From Phycisphaerales bacterium (GTDB lineage Bacteria; Planctomycetota; Phycisphaerae; Phycisphaerales; UBA1924): 64,000 nt of DNA. Each line of letters opens with the position of its first letter. The stretch's first letter is position 1. The stretch spans positions 62,001 through 126,000 of the forward strand of contig JAJDDF010000001.1 in NCBI GenBank assembly GCA_029260455.1. Reading direction: 5' to 3'. The notes under the pieces were generated by a model. That model made no database searches, was not told the origin of the DNA, and saw only the letters and a list, made by a program, of their open reading frames with translations. Below are positions 36,285 through 46,096 of the stretch, piece after piece. The position numbers and the translations under genes were made by a program.

Positions 36285-37096
36285 CACCAGAGCAACTGCA
36301 GCTGGCGCTGGAGCTTTTTGAAGAAGCGTGCGACTTGTCGCCACACGAGCGCGTGGCCCTGCTTGATTCGCGATGCAATGGCGACGCAGCCGTCCGCGCG
36401 CGCGTCGAAGCGATGTTGCGCGATGATGAAGCGCCGAGCGGCGTGCTGTCATCCGATGCGCGCGGCGTGGGCGCAGAGTTCCTCGCCGCGGAGATCGCAT
36501 CGGAGCACAGTCATCCCGAACAAATCGGGCGATATCGCGTGGTTCGAGAGGTCGGGCGCGGCGGCATGGGCGTTGTCTATGAAGCCGAGCAGGACAACCC
36601 GCGCCGGCGCGTCGCGCTCAAGGTGATTCGCGACGGATTCACGTCGCGCCAGCTCGTGCGCCGCTTTGAGCAAGAAGCACACATCCTGGGCCAGCTCGAA
36701 CATCCGGGTATCGCGCGCGTCTATGACGCCGGCTCGGCGCACATTGGCAACTCTGAATGGCCCTATTACGCGATGGAGTACATCGACGGGCCGCCGGTGC
36801 ACATGTTCGTGCACGAGCAAAGGCTATCAACGCGAGAGATACTCGAGCTTGTCGCGCGCATCTGCGACGCAGTGCAGCACGCCCATCAGCGCGCGATCAT
36901 TCACAGAGACTTGAAGCCCGCGAATGTGCTTGTCATTGAACATGGGACGACTGTGGCGACCGGCTCATCGATCGTCTCGGATGGCATCGGCCAGCCCAAG
37001 GTCGTTGACTTCGGCATCGCGCGAGCAACTGACACCGAACAGTTTGAATCAATTCAAACACAAACGGGCAGATCGTTGGCACGCTCGCCTACATGA
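36281..37096 (+). pseudogene. Ser/Thr protein kinase, N-terminal part (frameshifted)
   Basis: 271 residues before the frame breaks. Kinase domain from residue 84: glycine loop VGRGGMGVVYEAEQ, VALK (Lys114), catalytic loop HRDLKPAN (His208) and DFG (243-245). The activation loop should continue as QTGQIVGTLAYMSPEQ, but after QTG the frame reads RSLARSPT and stops. The continuation lies in the other frame from 37069 on, so a single base is missing in the GGG run at 37066-37068. Starts at a GTG overlapping the sigma stop. Frameshift, assembly error or a functional split are the options. Confidence 0.75.
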
Positions 37097-38952
37097 GCCC
37101 GGAGCAGATTGCCGGCAGATCTGATGATCTCGACACGCGCTGCGATGTGTATGCCCTCGGCGCAATCTTGTACCGCCTGCTTGCCGAGCGCGACCCGCTC
37201 GAGCTGGCGGGGCTGCCGATTACAGAAGCCGCGCGCGTGATCAAGGAACAGGAGCCGCAATCACTCAGCGCGATCGATGCCTCCTATCGCGGTGACATTG
37301 CCACCATCGTCTCCAAAGCGATGGATAAGGACCGCGAGCGGCGCTATGCGTCCGCGGGCCTGCTTGCTGAAGACCTTCGCCGGTACCTGCGTGATGAGCC
37401 GATCGCCGCGCGCCCTGCCAGCGCGTTTTACCAACTGAACAAGTTCGCCAAGCGCAACAAAATGCTCGTGGGTGCAGCAGCAGTTGCGGTTGTCCTGCTC
37501 ATCGGCGGGCTCGCGGGCACGAGCTACGGCCTGATCAACGCAACAAACGAGCGCAAACGCGCCGATCAGCGAGCGGAAGAACTGCAGTTGGTCGCGAAAT
37601 TTCAATCCGAGCAGTTGCAGTTGATCGATCCAAGCATAATGGGCGAGGGCATGCGCGCCTCAATCCTTGAAGCGATTGATGATCGCGAGGCGGCACAAAC
37701 GACCCTGGCGCCCGTGAACTTCACGAATGTCGCGGTTGAGGCGTTGGGCGAGAATATCTTCCAGCAGACACTCGAAGCGATCGACACGCAGTTTGCCGAC
37801 CAGCCGGTGCTGCAGGCGCGGCTGCTGCATTCAGTCGCCGAATCATTCGCGGCGCTCGACATGTATGAGGAGGCGTCGGAGCCGCTTGGTCGAGCGCTTG
37901 CGATTCAGCGGCGCGAGCTCGGCGATGAGCATGAAGACACGCTTGCGTCGATCAGTTCGACCGGCTGGTTGCTCATTGGCGAGGGTTTGTTTGATGAAGC
38001 CGAGCCCTATTTGCTCGAGGCGCTCGAAGCGCGCCGGCGCGTGCTTGGCCCCGAGCATATCGATACCCTCGAATCGCTGGGCAATATGGGCGCGCTCTGC
38101 CGCTGGCGCCGCAAGTATGATGAGTCCGAGGTCTACTACAAGGAGCGTTTGGACAGCAGTCAACGCGCGCTCGGCAAGGAACATCCGGACACGCTCATCG
38201 CGATGAGCGACTACGGTTCCCTGATTCAGGCGATGGGCAGGGTTGAGGAGGCAGAGCCCTATTATCAGGAGGCGCTTGAACTCAGCAAGCGCGTGTTGGG
38301 CGAGACGCATCCGGATACGCTCGTGTCGATCAATAACATGGGTGTCCTGCTGTACAAGCAAGGACGCTACGACGAGGCGGAAGAGTATTACCGTGAGAGC
38401 CTCGCGGCGTGCCGACATCTGTTCGGCGACGCCCACCCCGACACGCTGATTTCCATTAGCAATCTTGGGCAGTTGGTGGGCATACAAGGCGACCTTGCGG
38501 AAGCCGAATCATTGCTGCAAGAAGCCGTCGATGGATTCACGCTGGCGTTCGGGCGCGATCACCCCGACACCCTGAAATCGCTTGGCAAGCTATCGACCGT
38601 TTTTCGAGATCAGGACGATCATGCCCGATCGGTAGCGCTTCGGCAAGAAGTGCTTGAGCGCCGCCGGCGCGTGCTCGGGAACGATCACTTCGATACCGTG
38701 CTCGCGATGGACTCACTTGCCATGGCGTTCGTGTCTCAAGAGAAGATGATCGAAGCGGAATCACTGTTCCTTGCGGCCCACGAAACAACGACGCGAACAT
38801 TGGGCGAAGCGCATGACGAGACGCTTTTCGCAGTCGATCGCATTGCGAAGTTCTACGATTCTTGGCACGAAGACGAGCCGGGCAGAGGCTATGACGTGAA
38901 GGCTGCCGAGTGGCGCGGCAAGCTGGAACCGCCAGACGACACGGCGGAGTAG
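37093..38952 (+). CDS. Ser/Thr kinase C-lobe, transmembrane helix and kinesin-light-chain-type TPRs (second part of split gene)
   Basis: 619 residues from ATG 37093, which overlaps the stop codon of the first part (ATGA). It opens with the kinase P+1 motif MSPEQIAGR and the C-lobe (DVYALGAILYRLLAERDP). A transmembrane helix (MLVGAAAVAVVLLIGGLAGT) lies near residues 124-145. A TPR array with the 42-residue kinesin-light-chain period then repeats RRVLGPEHIDTLESLGNMG-like units from about 280 to 560. In an intact gene the kinase would be cytoplasmic and the TPR region on the other side of the membrane. The ATG has no separate ribosome-binding site. Confidence 0.75.
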   Translation: MSPEQIAGRSDDLDTRCDVYALGAILYRLLAERDPLELAGLPITEAARVIKEQEPQSLSAIDASYRGDIATIVSKAMDKDRERRYASAGLLAEDLRRYLRDEPIAARPASAFYQLNKFAKRNKMLVGAAAVAVVLLIGGLAGTSYGLINATNERKRADQRAEELQLVAKFQSEQLQLIDPSIMGEGMRASILEAIDDREAAQTTLAPVNFTNVAVEALGENIFQQTLEAIDTQFADQPVLQARLLHSVAESFAALDMYEEASEPLGRALAIQRRELGDEHEDTLASISSTGWLLIGEGLFDEAEPYLLEALEARRRVLGPEHIDTLESLGNMGALCRWRRKYDESEVYYKERLDSSQRALGKEHPDTLIAMSDYGSLIQAMGRVEEAEPYYQEALELSKRVLGETHPDTLVSINNMGVLLYKQGRYDEAEEYYRESLAACRHLFGDAHPDTLISISNLGQLVGIQGDLAEAESLLQEAVDGFTLAFGRDHPDTLKSLGKLSTVFRDQDDHARSVALRQEVLERRRRVLGNDHFDTVLAMDSLAMAFVSQEKMIEAESLFLAAHETTTRTLGEAHDETLFAVDRIAKFYDSWHEDEPGRGYDVKAAEWRGKLEPPDDTAE

Positions 38953-39035
38953 CTCCGGCCCGCGCAACCTGCACGAGTCCAAGCATCCAAAGTGAGAGGA
39001 TGTTTTAGAACGGGCGCGAGTCTAGTGCCTGTAAT

Positions 39036-39076
39036 GAGAAAGCCCTTCGACGCGCTCGCCGAAGGGCTGCTTTCTC
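39036..39076. terminator. Long hairpin, probable terminator after the kinase-TPR gene
   Basis: GAGAAAGCCCTTCG pairs with CGAAGGGCTGCTTTCTC across a 10-nt loop. No strong T-run follows, so the terminator role is likely but not certain. Confidence 0.5.
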
Positions 39077-39080
39077 AAAC

Positions 39081-39171
39081 GAGTCGGGGCGACAGGACAC
39101 CAGTTGAACTTATTGTCGCGGGGATACAGGCTTGGGAGCCTGGAATCCGGGCCTTGCTCACCCGTGAAATC
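39081..39171 (+). repeat. Interspersed repeat family A, copy 4 (variant middle)
   Basis: Opens GAGTCGGGGCGACAGGACACCAG and ends TCACCCGTGAAATC like other copies. The centre differs (GTCGCGGGGATACAGGC in place of CGTGGCTCATTGCGC). Confidence 0.55.
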
Positions 39172-39440
39172 ATGAAACGCGAGTGATGGCGAGGCCGACA
39201 GAGCACCCTCCAGTTCTCACTGCGGTCTGTCCAGGGGGAAGCCCGCCAACTCACGGAGGCATCGGTAGACTTTCCAATCGTGGCCAAGCAGACACAATCA
39301 CAACCTACGCCGACTCCTGCGGTCGCCCAGCCGGTGAGCATTTCCGTACTCACACCACCCCACGTCCATCAAGTGCCCCACCGCGGATTGATGTGGCCAG
39401 CACATCAGAGGCAGCGGAGCACGCGGTCGGCCCATATCGT

Positions 39441-41321
39441 CTAGAGGTCCTCGACGGAGATGTCGATCTCGAACTCCCCATCTTCGACGTCATAATTCAG
39501 GGACACCTCCACAGCGGCACCCTGCAATTCGCTCGAGAAGCTCGCCGTGAACGTGTGCTTGTCATCCCAGTCCTTTGCTTTGCGCTCAAGCTGCTGATCG
39601 TCAGGGAGCGAAAGTCGCGTCAATTCGATCACATGCTCGAAGGCGGCGACAGCTGCTTCTGGAGACTGAATGCTCCGGGCTAGACCGTCGAGATCGACGC
39701 GTGCCCGGTATCTTCCGTCTTCGAGAATGATGCTCGGACTCGACGACATCGGAAACCCGTTCGGCATATCGAACCACTTCGTGCCATCCGACTCATAGCT
39801 TGGCTCGGCACTGCGCAGCTCTCGATAGCCAGCCGCAGTGCTTTTGCACAGTGCCTGCAGGGCTGCACGGTAGTCTGCGGCATCCTCGACGTCGATAGCA
39901 TCGTTCTGATGAGCTCCCGCCGCGTCGATCGAACCATTGACCAATTCCTCACGCAGCACCGGCATGGTGCGTGCGTCTCGCCACCACTCAAGTGCCCCGT
40001 CAATCCGCTCGCTATCGCCCGGATCGAGTACCAGACGATGGCGACGTTGCTGGTGTATTTTGAGGTTGTGGTCTGGATCATCTCGCGGTCCGTACGCGGA
40101 GAGAACCTGCAGCTCAAGGCGAACCTTCGCATACGGATGTAGATTGCGGATGCTGTAGTCGTACGCCACCGTGCGTACCGACGCTGACGTGTCCCAGGTG
40201 ATGTCATCCAGCTCAAGAACGACGTACTGCCTTAGGTCGGTGCGCTGATCAACTGACATCGAACAGGGATCTGGCAATGGCTTTCGCAACTGCGAGCGGA
40301 GACCGGAAATCAACTCCTTCCAGCCCTTGCTATAGAATAAATCCTCTTTCTCGTGACCAGCTTCACCAACTTCCCATTCGCGCATGAAGGTGCGGGCTCT
40401 CGCTAGCCAATCCCGGCCGGTCCGCAGTTCGACGTACCGGCGTTCCGACCGGAAACGCAATTCCCTGATGAGCGGTCCCTGTAGGCTGTCATAGTGTGCC
40501 AGTGTCATGAGTAAGAGGACAACCATGGCTGGATCGGACCGCTGTGCAGCTCGGAGTGCCCTGAACGCCATGGCATCACATTCCTTCTCGCGCACGCGTG
40601 TTCCATCACTGGAGCCGACGACCGTGTGGGCGTACTCGTGAGCGAAGATGAACTGGAACAACGACATCGCAAAGACGCGAGTGAGGAGGAATCGATCGAT
40701 GGCGTGGTCCACCGGCGTGCCGGCAGGCACGATTCCGGCTCGCACCGCCTCGCGTTGGATCTTGGTTCTGAGTTCATTGCTCAGGACCAAGTCAGTGTCC
40801 CGCGTTGGCCAAGGGATCGTCGCTTCACATGGCGCACCACCACGTCGTGCCAGTTCTGCGATCCAAGAGTTGAAGCCCTCGGCGGCTTTCGGCAGACCCG
40901 TGGATTGTCGCTCCAGTGCCTCCGCGACTATCGCGAATGTCGTGGCCTCTACGACGTCGATGAGACCAGTCGTGATGATTATCTCAACGTCTTGACGTGT
41001 GGGGAGCAGGATCATCGCCTGAAGATCCCTCGATGGCACAACCGCGACCTTGATCGATGGCTGTCTTAGCTCGAGATCAATTCGCCGATACCCATCAGCC
41101 GCCATCCCCGCGCTCGCGGCGAGGGTTGGGACCATGAACTCGTACTTCGCAGCACTGCCTGAATCGCGGAAGCGCGCAAGCATGCTCTTCAGCCGAGAAG
41201 AGGCCGGTGAACTGCCGCGGACGTTCACAACGATGCAACCATCGATTACATCGAAGTCCTTTGCGACGCAGGTCGTGGCGATTGCGCCGATTGCCATAAT
41301 GATGAGCACGATGCGAAACAT
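39441..41321 (-). CDS. Exported HEXXH zinc-metallopeptidase-like protein
   Basis: 626 residues. Signal peptide (FRIVLIIMAIGAIATTCVA). The middle has FIFAHEYAHTVVG with the HEXXH zinc site (about residues 227-231), followed 20-odd residues later by EKECDAMAFRAL, a plausible third-ligand helix as in gluzincin-type peptidases. No family I can name with certainty; the C-terminal 200 residues are unassigned. AAGGAG lies 7 nt before the ATG. Follows a small membrane-protein gene after 18 bp, so the two probably form an operon. Confidence 0.65.
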   Translation of the reverse strand: MFRIVLIIMAIGAIATTCVAKDFDVIDGCIVVNVRGSSPASSRLKSMLARFRDSGSAAKYEFMVPTLAASAGMAADGYRRIDLELRQPSIKVAVVPSRDLQAMILLPTRQDVEIIITTGLIDVVEATTFAIVAEALERQSTGLPKAAEGFNSWIAELARRGGAPCEATIPWPTRDTDLVLSNELRTKIQREAVRAGIVPAGTPVDHAIDRFLLTRVFAMSLFQFIFAHEYAHTVVGSSDGTRVREKECDAMAFRALRAAQRSDPAMVVLLLMTLAHYDSLQGPLIRELRFRSERRYVELRTGRDWLARARTFMREWEVGEAGHEKEDLFYSKGWKELISGLRSQLRKPLPDPCSMSVDQRTDLRQYVVLELDDITWDTSASVRTVAYDYSIRNLHPYAKVRLELQVLSAYGPRDDPDHNLKIHQQRRHRLVLDPGDSERIDGALEWWRDARTMPVLREELVNGSIDAAGAHQNDAIDVEDAADYRAALQALCKSTAAGYRELRSAEPSYESDGTKWFDMPNGFPMSSSPSIILEDGRYRARVDLDGLARSIQSPEAAVAAFEHVIELTRLSLPDDQQLERKAKDWDDKHTFTASFSSELQGAAVEVSLNYDVEDGEFEIDISVEDL

Positions 41322-41339
41322 GGGATTCTCCTTCTCTGT

Positions 41340-41876
41340 CTACCTGAAAAACACCATCTTCTCACCTGCGAGGTTCGCCAGATCCTCTTTAGTCCCCGCC
41401 TTGGCTCGCCGCTCGAGAGCGGTCAAGTTCCTCACCTCGCTTGCATTTGGGAACCTCTTGACGCGTCGACGCAGTTCCCCGATCGCCGTGGCGTCGTGGT
41501 CGCCTTTGATGACTGCGGCCAATGCACTGGCACCAAGGTCGAGCAGCTGTGTCACGACCGGGCCGGTGCTTCCGCCATCCAGATAGGATGGTGATGTCGA
41601 GTTGTCAGCTGGCTTCAGCCTTGCGTTCGCGAGGACGATCCCGAGAATCACTGCCAACACGAAACAGCAGGTCCCCGGAGCGACGCGGGTCATCTTCACC
41701 CTCGTCGACTCCTTCGAGCCTTCGATCGTCATTGTGTTCAGGAAGCCGTGGAGGAACAACTTGTAACCTATGACGAGCAGCAGCGGCACGTTCAGGACAA
41801 GCAACATCCGCTCGATACCACGGAACCACATTGGATCGAGTTCAGCAAGCATATTCCACCCCGTGTTGGCGCGCAT
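41340..41876 (-). CDS. Small two-helix membrane protein upstream of the metallopeptidase gene
   Basis: 178 residues from the ATG at 41876; a TTG one codon earlier is also possible. Hydrophobic helices near residues 25-45 (MLLVLNVPLLLVIGYKLFLHG) and 70-90 (CCFVLAVILGIVLANA), then a soluble C-terminal domain of about 85 residues. Function not recognised. Operon partner of the metallopeptidase by spacing. Confidence 0.6.
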   Translation of the reverse strand: MRANTGWNMLAELDPMWFRGIERMLLVLNVPLLLVIGYKLFLHGFLNTMTIEGSKESTRVKMTRVAPGTCCFVLAVILGIVLANARLKPADNSTSPSYLDGGSTGPVVTQLLDLGASALAAVIKGDHDATAIGELRRRVKRFPNASEVRNLTALERRAKAGTKEDLANLAGEKMVFFR

Positions 41877-42033
41877 CAACTCGGCGAGGCGTGCAGAGGA
41901 GTTGAGTGGGCATTCGCGGTCCCCCGAGTGTCGATCAAGATTGTACCGGTAGACGCGGAGACCGGCTCACCAGACATCATGCGTGGCTCTGCGAACCGAA
42001 AGCAAAACATAAGTGGATAGCAACCGAGCAGTA

Positions 42034-43359
42034 TTACGCGTTCTTTGCTTTCCCGAGGTCAAGGGGCGGTGCCCACTCCTTCGGGTCCACACCAGGAGCG
42101 GTCCAGCCCCAGGTATTCTTGTGCTTGTTCGGCTTGCCAGTGAAATGGCGGATGATCATCCGGTGCAGCATGTTCATGTTGGGCATGATGCCGTGGAACC
42201 CCGCGACGCGGGTTAAGAGGCTGTCGGCGATCTCCCAGTAGCCGAAGTCGTCGGGCGTCACGCAGACGAGGTTGCGTTCCTCAAGAAAATTCGGCACTGC
42301 CCCACGGTAGGGAACGGTGCCGTCGCCGGTCAGCGAAGGTTCCTTCCCATCTTGAGGCTTGCGGGTCCACTCGTTCCTGCGATCCTTGCTGCTGAGTACG
42401 AATTCGGCGGCGCTGCCACGCTTGGTGATCTCGAGCTGGACACGCGTAGTCGCATCGAGGCCCACAACACAGAGCCAGTCCTGCGGAGTAAGACCGACAT
42501 TCTCGAGCTTGAACCGATCGGTTCGTTGCCGGTGGCTAGCCGCTTCGGCGAGCAGATTGGCGAAAATCTCGGTCGCCTGGGCTTTGGGCGCTCTGCGGTT
42601 CAGGCCGTGCTCTTTAACAAAATCAGCAATGGTCCCTGCCACGCTCGGCTGCCAGGCCCCGGTATCGAAGAGTGTTTCCGGTCCGTCCCACTGTTCCGTT
42701 GGCCTTAGGTGTCCTAAGAATGATGGCATCAGGTGGTAGAGCGCGGGCGTGAGCCTCGCTGCCTCACGCTCGCGTGAACTGGGCGCTGTCGAGCCAAGGT
42801 CAGAAGTGCCGGTGATGATCTTAATGACCGCTTCGTATGAACCCTGAAACGGCGTCGCCAAAGTCGCCACTTTTTCGACCCTTGCAGCGGCGTCAAGCGT
42901 CGAGAGGCACCCCGCGATGACAAGCCCGCCCATCGAGTGACCGACAAGATTGACCTTTGGGTCCGCCGCGAATCCGTCGGCGTCGTAATGACGGAGCAGC
43001 TTGGTGCGCTCGATGACTTCGTCGATGAAGGCGGCCAGCTGCGCTTCGATGAGCGCCAGCGGCTGGCGCCAGTCGTACCCGAACGGATAGACCGGCACGG
43101 GCTGGTCGCGTCGCTCACTGAGCCCGTGACGTAGCTCGGCAATCAGCTCCTGATAGGCGAGCTCAAAGATCTGTCCTGGAGCCAGTCTCGCGGGCTGTCT
43201 CGCCTCAAGCTTGAGGTTGTCGGGGTGCAACGCGATCTGCTCGTAGTGTTTGGTGAGCACGCTCCAGACCGTCTCGGGCGGGAGTGTGTACTCGTCGTGC
43301 AGATAGGTCGCGGTGATGCCAGGGACCACGATCACTGGCTTTGGGAGCTTTGTGGCCAT
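42034..43359 (-). CDS. LCAT-like lipase/acyltransferase (alpha/beta hydrolase)
   Basis: 441 residues from the ATG at 43359, which has GGAGGAG 5 nt upstream. PVIVVPGITATYL opens the alpha/beta fold. The nucleophile elbow is VNLVGHSMGGLV (Ser in GHSMG). YPFGYDWRQPL, typical of lecithin:cholesterol acyltransferase and phospholipase relatives, precedes it. The C-terminal TGDGTVPYRGA fits the acid/His part of the triad. No signal peptide is seen, so it may act in the cytoplasm. Substrate unknown. Confidence 0.8.
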   Translation of the reverse strand: MATKLPKPVIVVPGITATYLHDEYTLPPETVWSVLTKHYEQIALHPDNLKLEARQPARLAPGQIFELAYQELIAELRHGLSERRDQPVPVYPFGYDWRQPLALIEAQLAAFIDEVIERTKLLRHYDADGFAADPKVNLVGHSMGGLVIAGCLSTLDAAARVEKVATLATPFQGSYEAVIKIITGTSDLGSTAPSSREREAARLTPALYHLMPSFLGHLRPTEQWDGPETLFDTGAWQPSVAGTIADFVKEHGLNRRAPKAQATEIFANLLAEAASHRQRTDRFKLENVGLTPQDWLCVVGLDATTRVQLEITKRGSAAEFVLSSKDRRNEWTRKPQDGKEPSLTGDGTVPYRGAVPNFLEERNLVCVTPDDFGYWEIADSLLTRVAGFHGIMPNMNMLHRMIIRHFTGKPNKHKNTWGWTAPGVDPKEWAPPLDLGKAKNA

Positions 43360-43687
43360 CGAGACTCCTCCGTCAGGCGCTAGGTCGCGCACGATATACT
43401 CTATCGCTTGGACTCAGGAAAGCGCCGGCTTCATAATGATCTGCCCCCCAGAATCTAGTCCACTTTATCTGTGAGTAGACTCGAAAGGCTGAGTGTATTT
43501 GGATTGCAAGTCGACTGGGGTAGGGCACGAGGGCTCTTGCCCTTGAAACTTCCACCGTGAAATCGGGGTGACAGGACGGCAACAGAACTTTTCGTAGCCC
43601 AGTGCGTTGGAATGCAGGTTTCACCGTGAACCTGGGCGTCGGGCAGGACGAGTAGCTAGGCCCATGAAGCAGGATCCCACGGTCCAA
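43360..43687. other. Intergenic with repeat A copy 5
   Basis: 328 bases without a supported gene. Holds repeat A copy 5 and a downstream block (GATCCCACGGTCCAATCAG and onward) similar to that after copy 2. Confidence 0.5.
43557..43632 (+). repeat. Interspersed repeat family A, copy 5
   Basis: About 76 bp. Opens AATCGGGGTGACAGGACGGC, contains AGAACTTTTCGTAGCCCAGTG and ends GTTTCACCGTGAAC. A partial extra end unit (CCACCGTGAAA) sits just before it. Confidence 0.75.
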
Positions 43688-45217
43688 TCAGGGGTTCGCC
43701 CGATGAGCAGAGGAATCAGTGTGTGTAACCCCGATGTGATCCAGCCAACGTGTCACTAGGGGAACGAGATATGCCGGCCTACCGGTGTCCGAGTTCACCA
43801 TATTGTGATTGGTGTTGGGGAATACATGCACCGCGTAGTTGCGGCGCCCCGCGAGGATCAACTCGCTCAAGGATTCCAATGAAGCCCGCGTGGGGATGAC
43901 CTCATCTCGATCGCCGAACATCCAAAGTGTGGGTATTTCCAGTTTCGCAAGCACAGGGTGCGGATCAAATCCAGTCGGGCCAGCGTAACTCCGCAATGCT
44001 TCGTCAGCCCCAGCAATGCCGAGAGTTCGCACTAGTTCGCCGTGATGCGCTTCCTCTCCCGATGAGACCGCGCATCCCGCAGTAGCAGCAATGAACGCAA
44101 TCCATGGTTCGCGCTCTCCGGCGAGCGGCATGATCCATCCGGCCTGGCTGCCGCCGATGAGTCCGACGCGTTTTGGATCGATCTCCGGCCTGCTACGTAA
44201 CCAGCGGGCGGCTGCAGTCGCATCATCGGCGAGTTCGGAAAAGATACTCGCGCTGCGAGCGACGGTGAACGGCTCGAACTCCCCGCTAGATTCGCCACAC
44301 CCACGTTTGTCATACGCTAGCACGGCCAAGCCCGAGTCGATCGCTAGTCGGACGTGAAATCCTAGCTGCGATCTCGAAGATGGGGCTGAGCCGTGCACGA
44401 TGATCGCAGCCGGGAACGGGCCCTCTCCCTGAGGCTTGTACAACGTCCCGCGGAGGCGAACCTCGCCGGACTTTACCCACACGTCTTCCTGCGTGATGGC
44501 GGCTCCGGCAACCTCGAGCGGGATACCGAGCCCGTCGAGCCGGGTACGATCTGATGAACCGTCACTTGCGATGGCACGGCGCCGTGTTCCGTCTGGTTGC
44601 ACGAAGATAATTTCGCCAATCTTGAGACCGCGTGGGACCTCAAGTCGTACCCCGTTTGGCGACGGCCCTGAACTCACTCCGCCCACCAGGAACTCAGTTT
44701 CACTGAGGGGATACACAATCCGCTTGGGCGCATCCGCGCTCCCGAGTGATCCGGTAAGCAACGCGAGATCCCCGACCCGCGACTTTGAAAGCCACACCGA
44801 GCCGCCAGCTTCCAGATCGTACCGCCCGGCGACTGCTCCGAGCCGCGCATCTGCGATCTTGTGATGTTCGATGAGAGCAATCGATCCCTCAAGAGCCCGC
44901 TCGGGCATGCGGAGTTGGCCGGACAGGAAGCCTGATTCGACAACGGACTCGATTTGAATCTCGAATCCTTCTGGCGATTGAAGATCGAGTTGGATCAGTT
45001 CATCGGTTCTCGAAACCGTACCGCCGAGTCGCATACCGCCCCGTGTCGGCAGCACCAATTCGGCTGACCTGCCGTTTTCTGAGAACTGTAGCGCAAGTGG
45101 AATGAATTCGTCCTTGATCACTACCCCTCCGACCCATGCGCTGCGCGCCACGGCTGTGGGGGCAAGAGCAGAAGAGAGTGTGACGAGCAAGCTCAGGATC
45201 CAAACCATCGCATTCAT
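43688..45217 (-). CDS. Exported alpha/beta hydrolase (S9/S15 or dienelactone hydrolase-like)
   Basis: 509 residues. The ATG at 45217 has AAAGGAG 7 nt upstream and begins a signal peptide (VWILSLLVTLSSALAPTAVA). The N-terminal ~230 residues are unassigned. The C-terminal ~280 residues form an alpha/beta hydrolase: PAAIIVHGSAPSSR (oxyanion), DKRGCGESSG, nucleophile LIGGSQAGW (Ser in GGSQAG), Asp in GDRDEV and His in NTNHNMV near the end. Probably an esterase or peptidase of unknown substrate. Confidence 0.82.
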   Translation of the reverse strand: MNAMVWILSLLVTLSSALAPTAVARSAWVGGVVIKDEFIPLALQFSENGRSAELVLPTRGGMRLGGTVSRTDELIQLDLQSPEGFEIQIESVVESGFLSGQLRMPERALEGSIALIEHHKIADARLGAVAGRYDLEAGGSVWLSKSRVGDLALLTGSLGSADAPKRIVYPLSETEFLVGGVSSGPSPNGVRLEVPRGLKIGEIIFVQPDGTRRRAIASDGSSDRTRLDGLGIPLEVAGAAITQEDVWVKSGEVRLRGTLYKPQGEGPFPAAIIVHGSAPSSRSQLGFHVRLAIDSGLAVLAYDKRGCGESSGEFEPFTVARSASIFSELADDATAAARWLRSRPEIDPKRVGLIGGSQAGWIMPLAGEREPWIAFIAATAGCAVSSGEEAHHGELVRTLGIAGADEALRSYAGPTGFDPHPVLAKLEIPTLWMFGDRDEVIPTRASLESLSELILAGRRNYAVHVFPNTNHNMVNSDTGRPAYLVPLVTRWLDHIGVTHTDSSAHRANP

Positions 45218-45295
45218 GATGGGCTCCTTTCCAGATGGCAACACGAATACAGATTAGTGCGATAGTCTTCTCCGATCTTGAACGTTTGTGACTCC

Positions 45296-46096
45296 TTAAG
45301 CCTCGGAGCTGCTGAGTAGACGGAAACGACTCGGCGTCGCGCCTGACCGCTTACGGAAATCTCGTGACATGTGGCTCTGATCGCTGTAGCCAGCTTCCAA
45401 AGCAACTGTTGAGAGCGACGCAGAGCTTTCTGCGAGAAGTTCGCAAGCGTTTGCGAACCGCAGCCGCCCAGCGTATTCCTTCATCGAGATGCCATATTCC
45501 CTCCGGAAAGCGTGGGCTAACCGAGTACGCTCGACACCAATCTCCGATGCGACATTCCACACGCGGCGTCGAGAGTGCTGGTACCTAACGAGCAGCAGGG
45601 CCGCCTCTCGTGCTATCGGCCGATCCCCACGTACCAGTTCGGACGGAAGGAACAAGTTTCGCATCACCAACTCGACGTTCGGATGATCTAGCCGAGGGTG
45701 CGCAAGCGAAGCGTGTAGAGTCGCGATCGCGGGGGCGGCAAATGGCCTAGTCACAACGGTCCTGGACTCCGCCAGTGAGCGGTGAAGTGATCCGAGCCAC
45801 CCTGGTTCGAACTGGATGTTCAGCACTCTCGGCGAAGTACCCAAGAAACATGTGCGATGTTCAAAGCCTGCGGGGTTGAGGATCACCGTGAATGGCGGGT
45901 GATCAATCTCTCCCCCCGAGATGTTTTCACGCACCATCCCACTCAAGACGATGAAGACCGTTGAATCTTCATGCTGGTGGTTGTCCAGCTGCTCATCATT
46001 TCTATAGACCGTTTCGGTGAACTCGAATGGCCCGACACGATCGCGCCCAAGCACGGTTCCGAAGTACGTCCCTCTTTGAAGCTTCCTGGCTTTCAC
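45296..46096 (-). CDS. AraC-family transcriptional regulator
   Basis: 266 residues, GTG start with AGGGA upstream. N-terminal cupin-type ligand domain (EDSTVFIVLSGMVRENIS). C-terminal AraC double helix-turn-helix: HAFRREYGISMKEYAGRLRFANACELL and LSTVALEAGYSDQSHMSRDFRKRSG. Located just upstream of the alpha/beta hydrolase gene in the same direction, which it may control. The ligand is unknown. Confidence 0.88.
   Translation of the reverse strand: MKARKLQRGTYFGTVLGRDRVGPFEFTETVYRNDEQLDNHQHEDSTVFIVLSGMVRENISGGEIDHPPFTVILNPAGFEHRTCFLGTSPRVLNIQFEPGWLGSLHRSLAESRTVVTRPFAAPAIATLHASLAHPRLDHPNVELVMRNLFLPSELVRGDRPIAREAALLLVRYQHSRRRVWNVASEIGVERTRLAHAFRREYGISMKEYAGRLRFANACELLAESSASLSTVALEAGYSDQSHMSRDFRKRSGATPSRFRLLSSSEA

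Larger units (their letters stand above)
38953..39440. other. Intergenic with hairpin and repeat A copy 4
   Basis: 488 bases, no supported gene. Contains the hairpin at 39036-39076, repeat A copy 4, and then about 270 bases with nothing recognisable. Confidence 0.5.

Noticed and set aside
37060-37096. Programmed frameshift in the kinase gene
   Set aside because: Only a short GGG run is present, with no slippery heptamer, no clear downstream pseudoknot and no internal Shine-Dalgarno. Kept only as one option beside error or mutation.
39183-39683. 166-codon plus-strand frame after the kinase-TPR gene
   Set aside because: Its second half is antisense to the metallopeptidase gene, its composition is random-looking and no ribosome-binding site precedes it.
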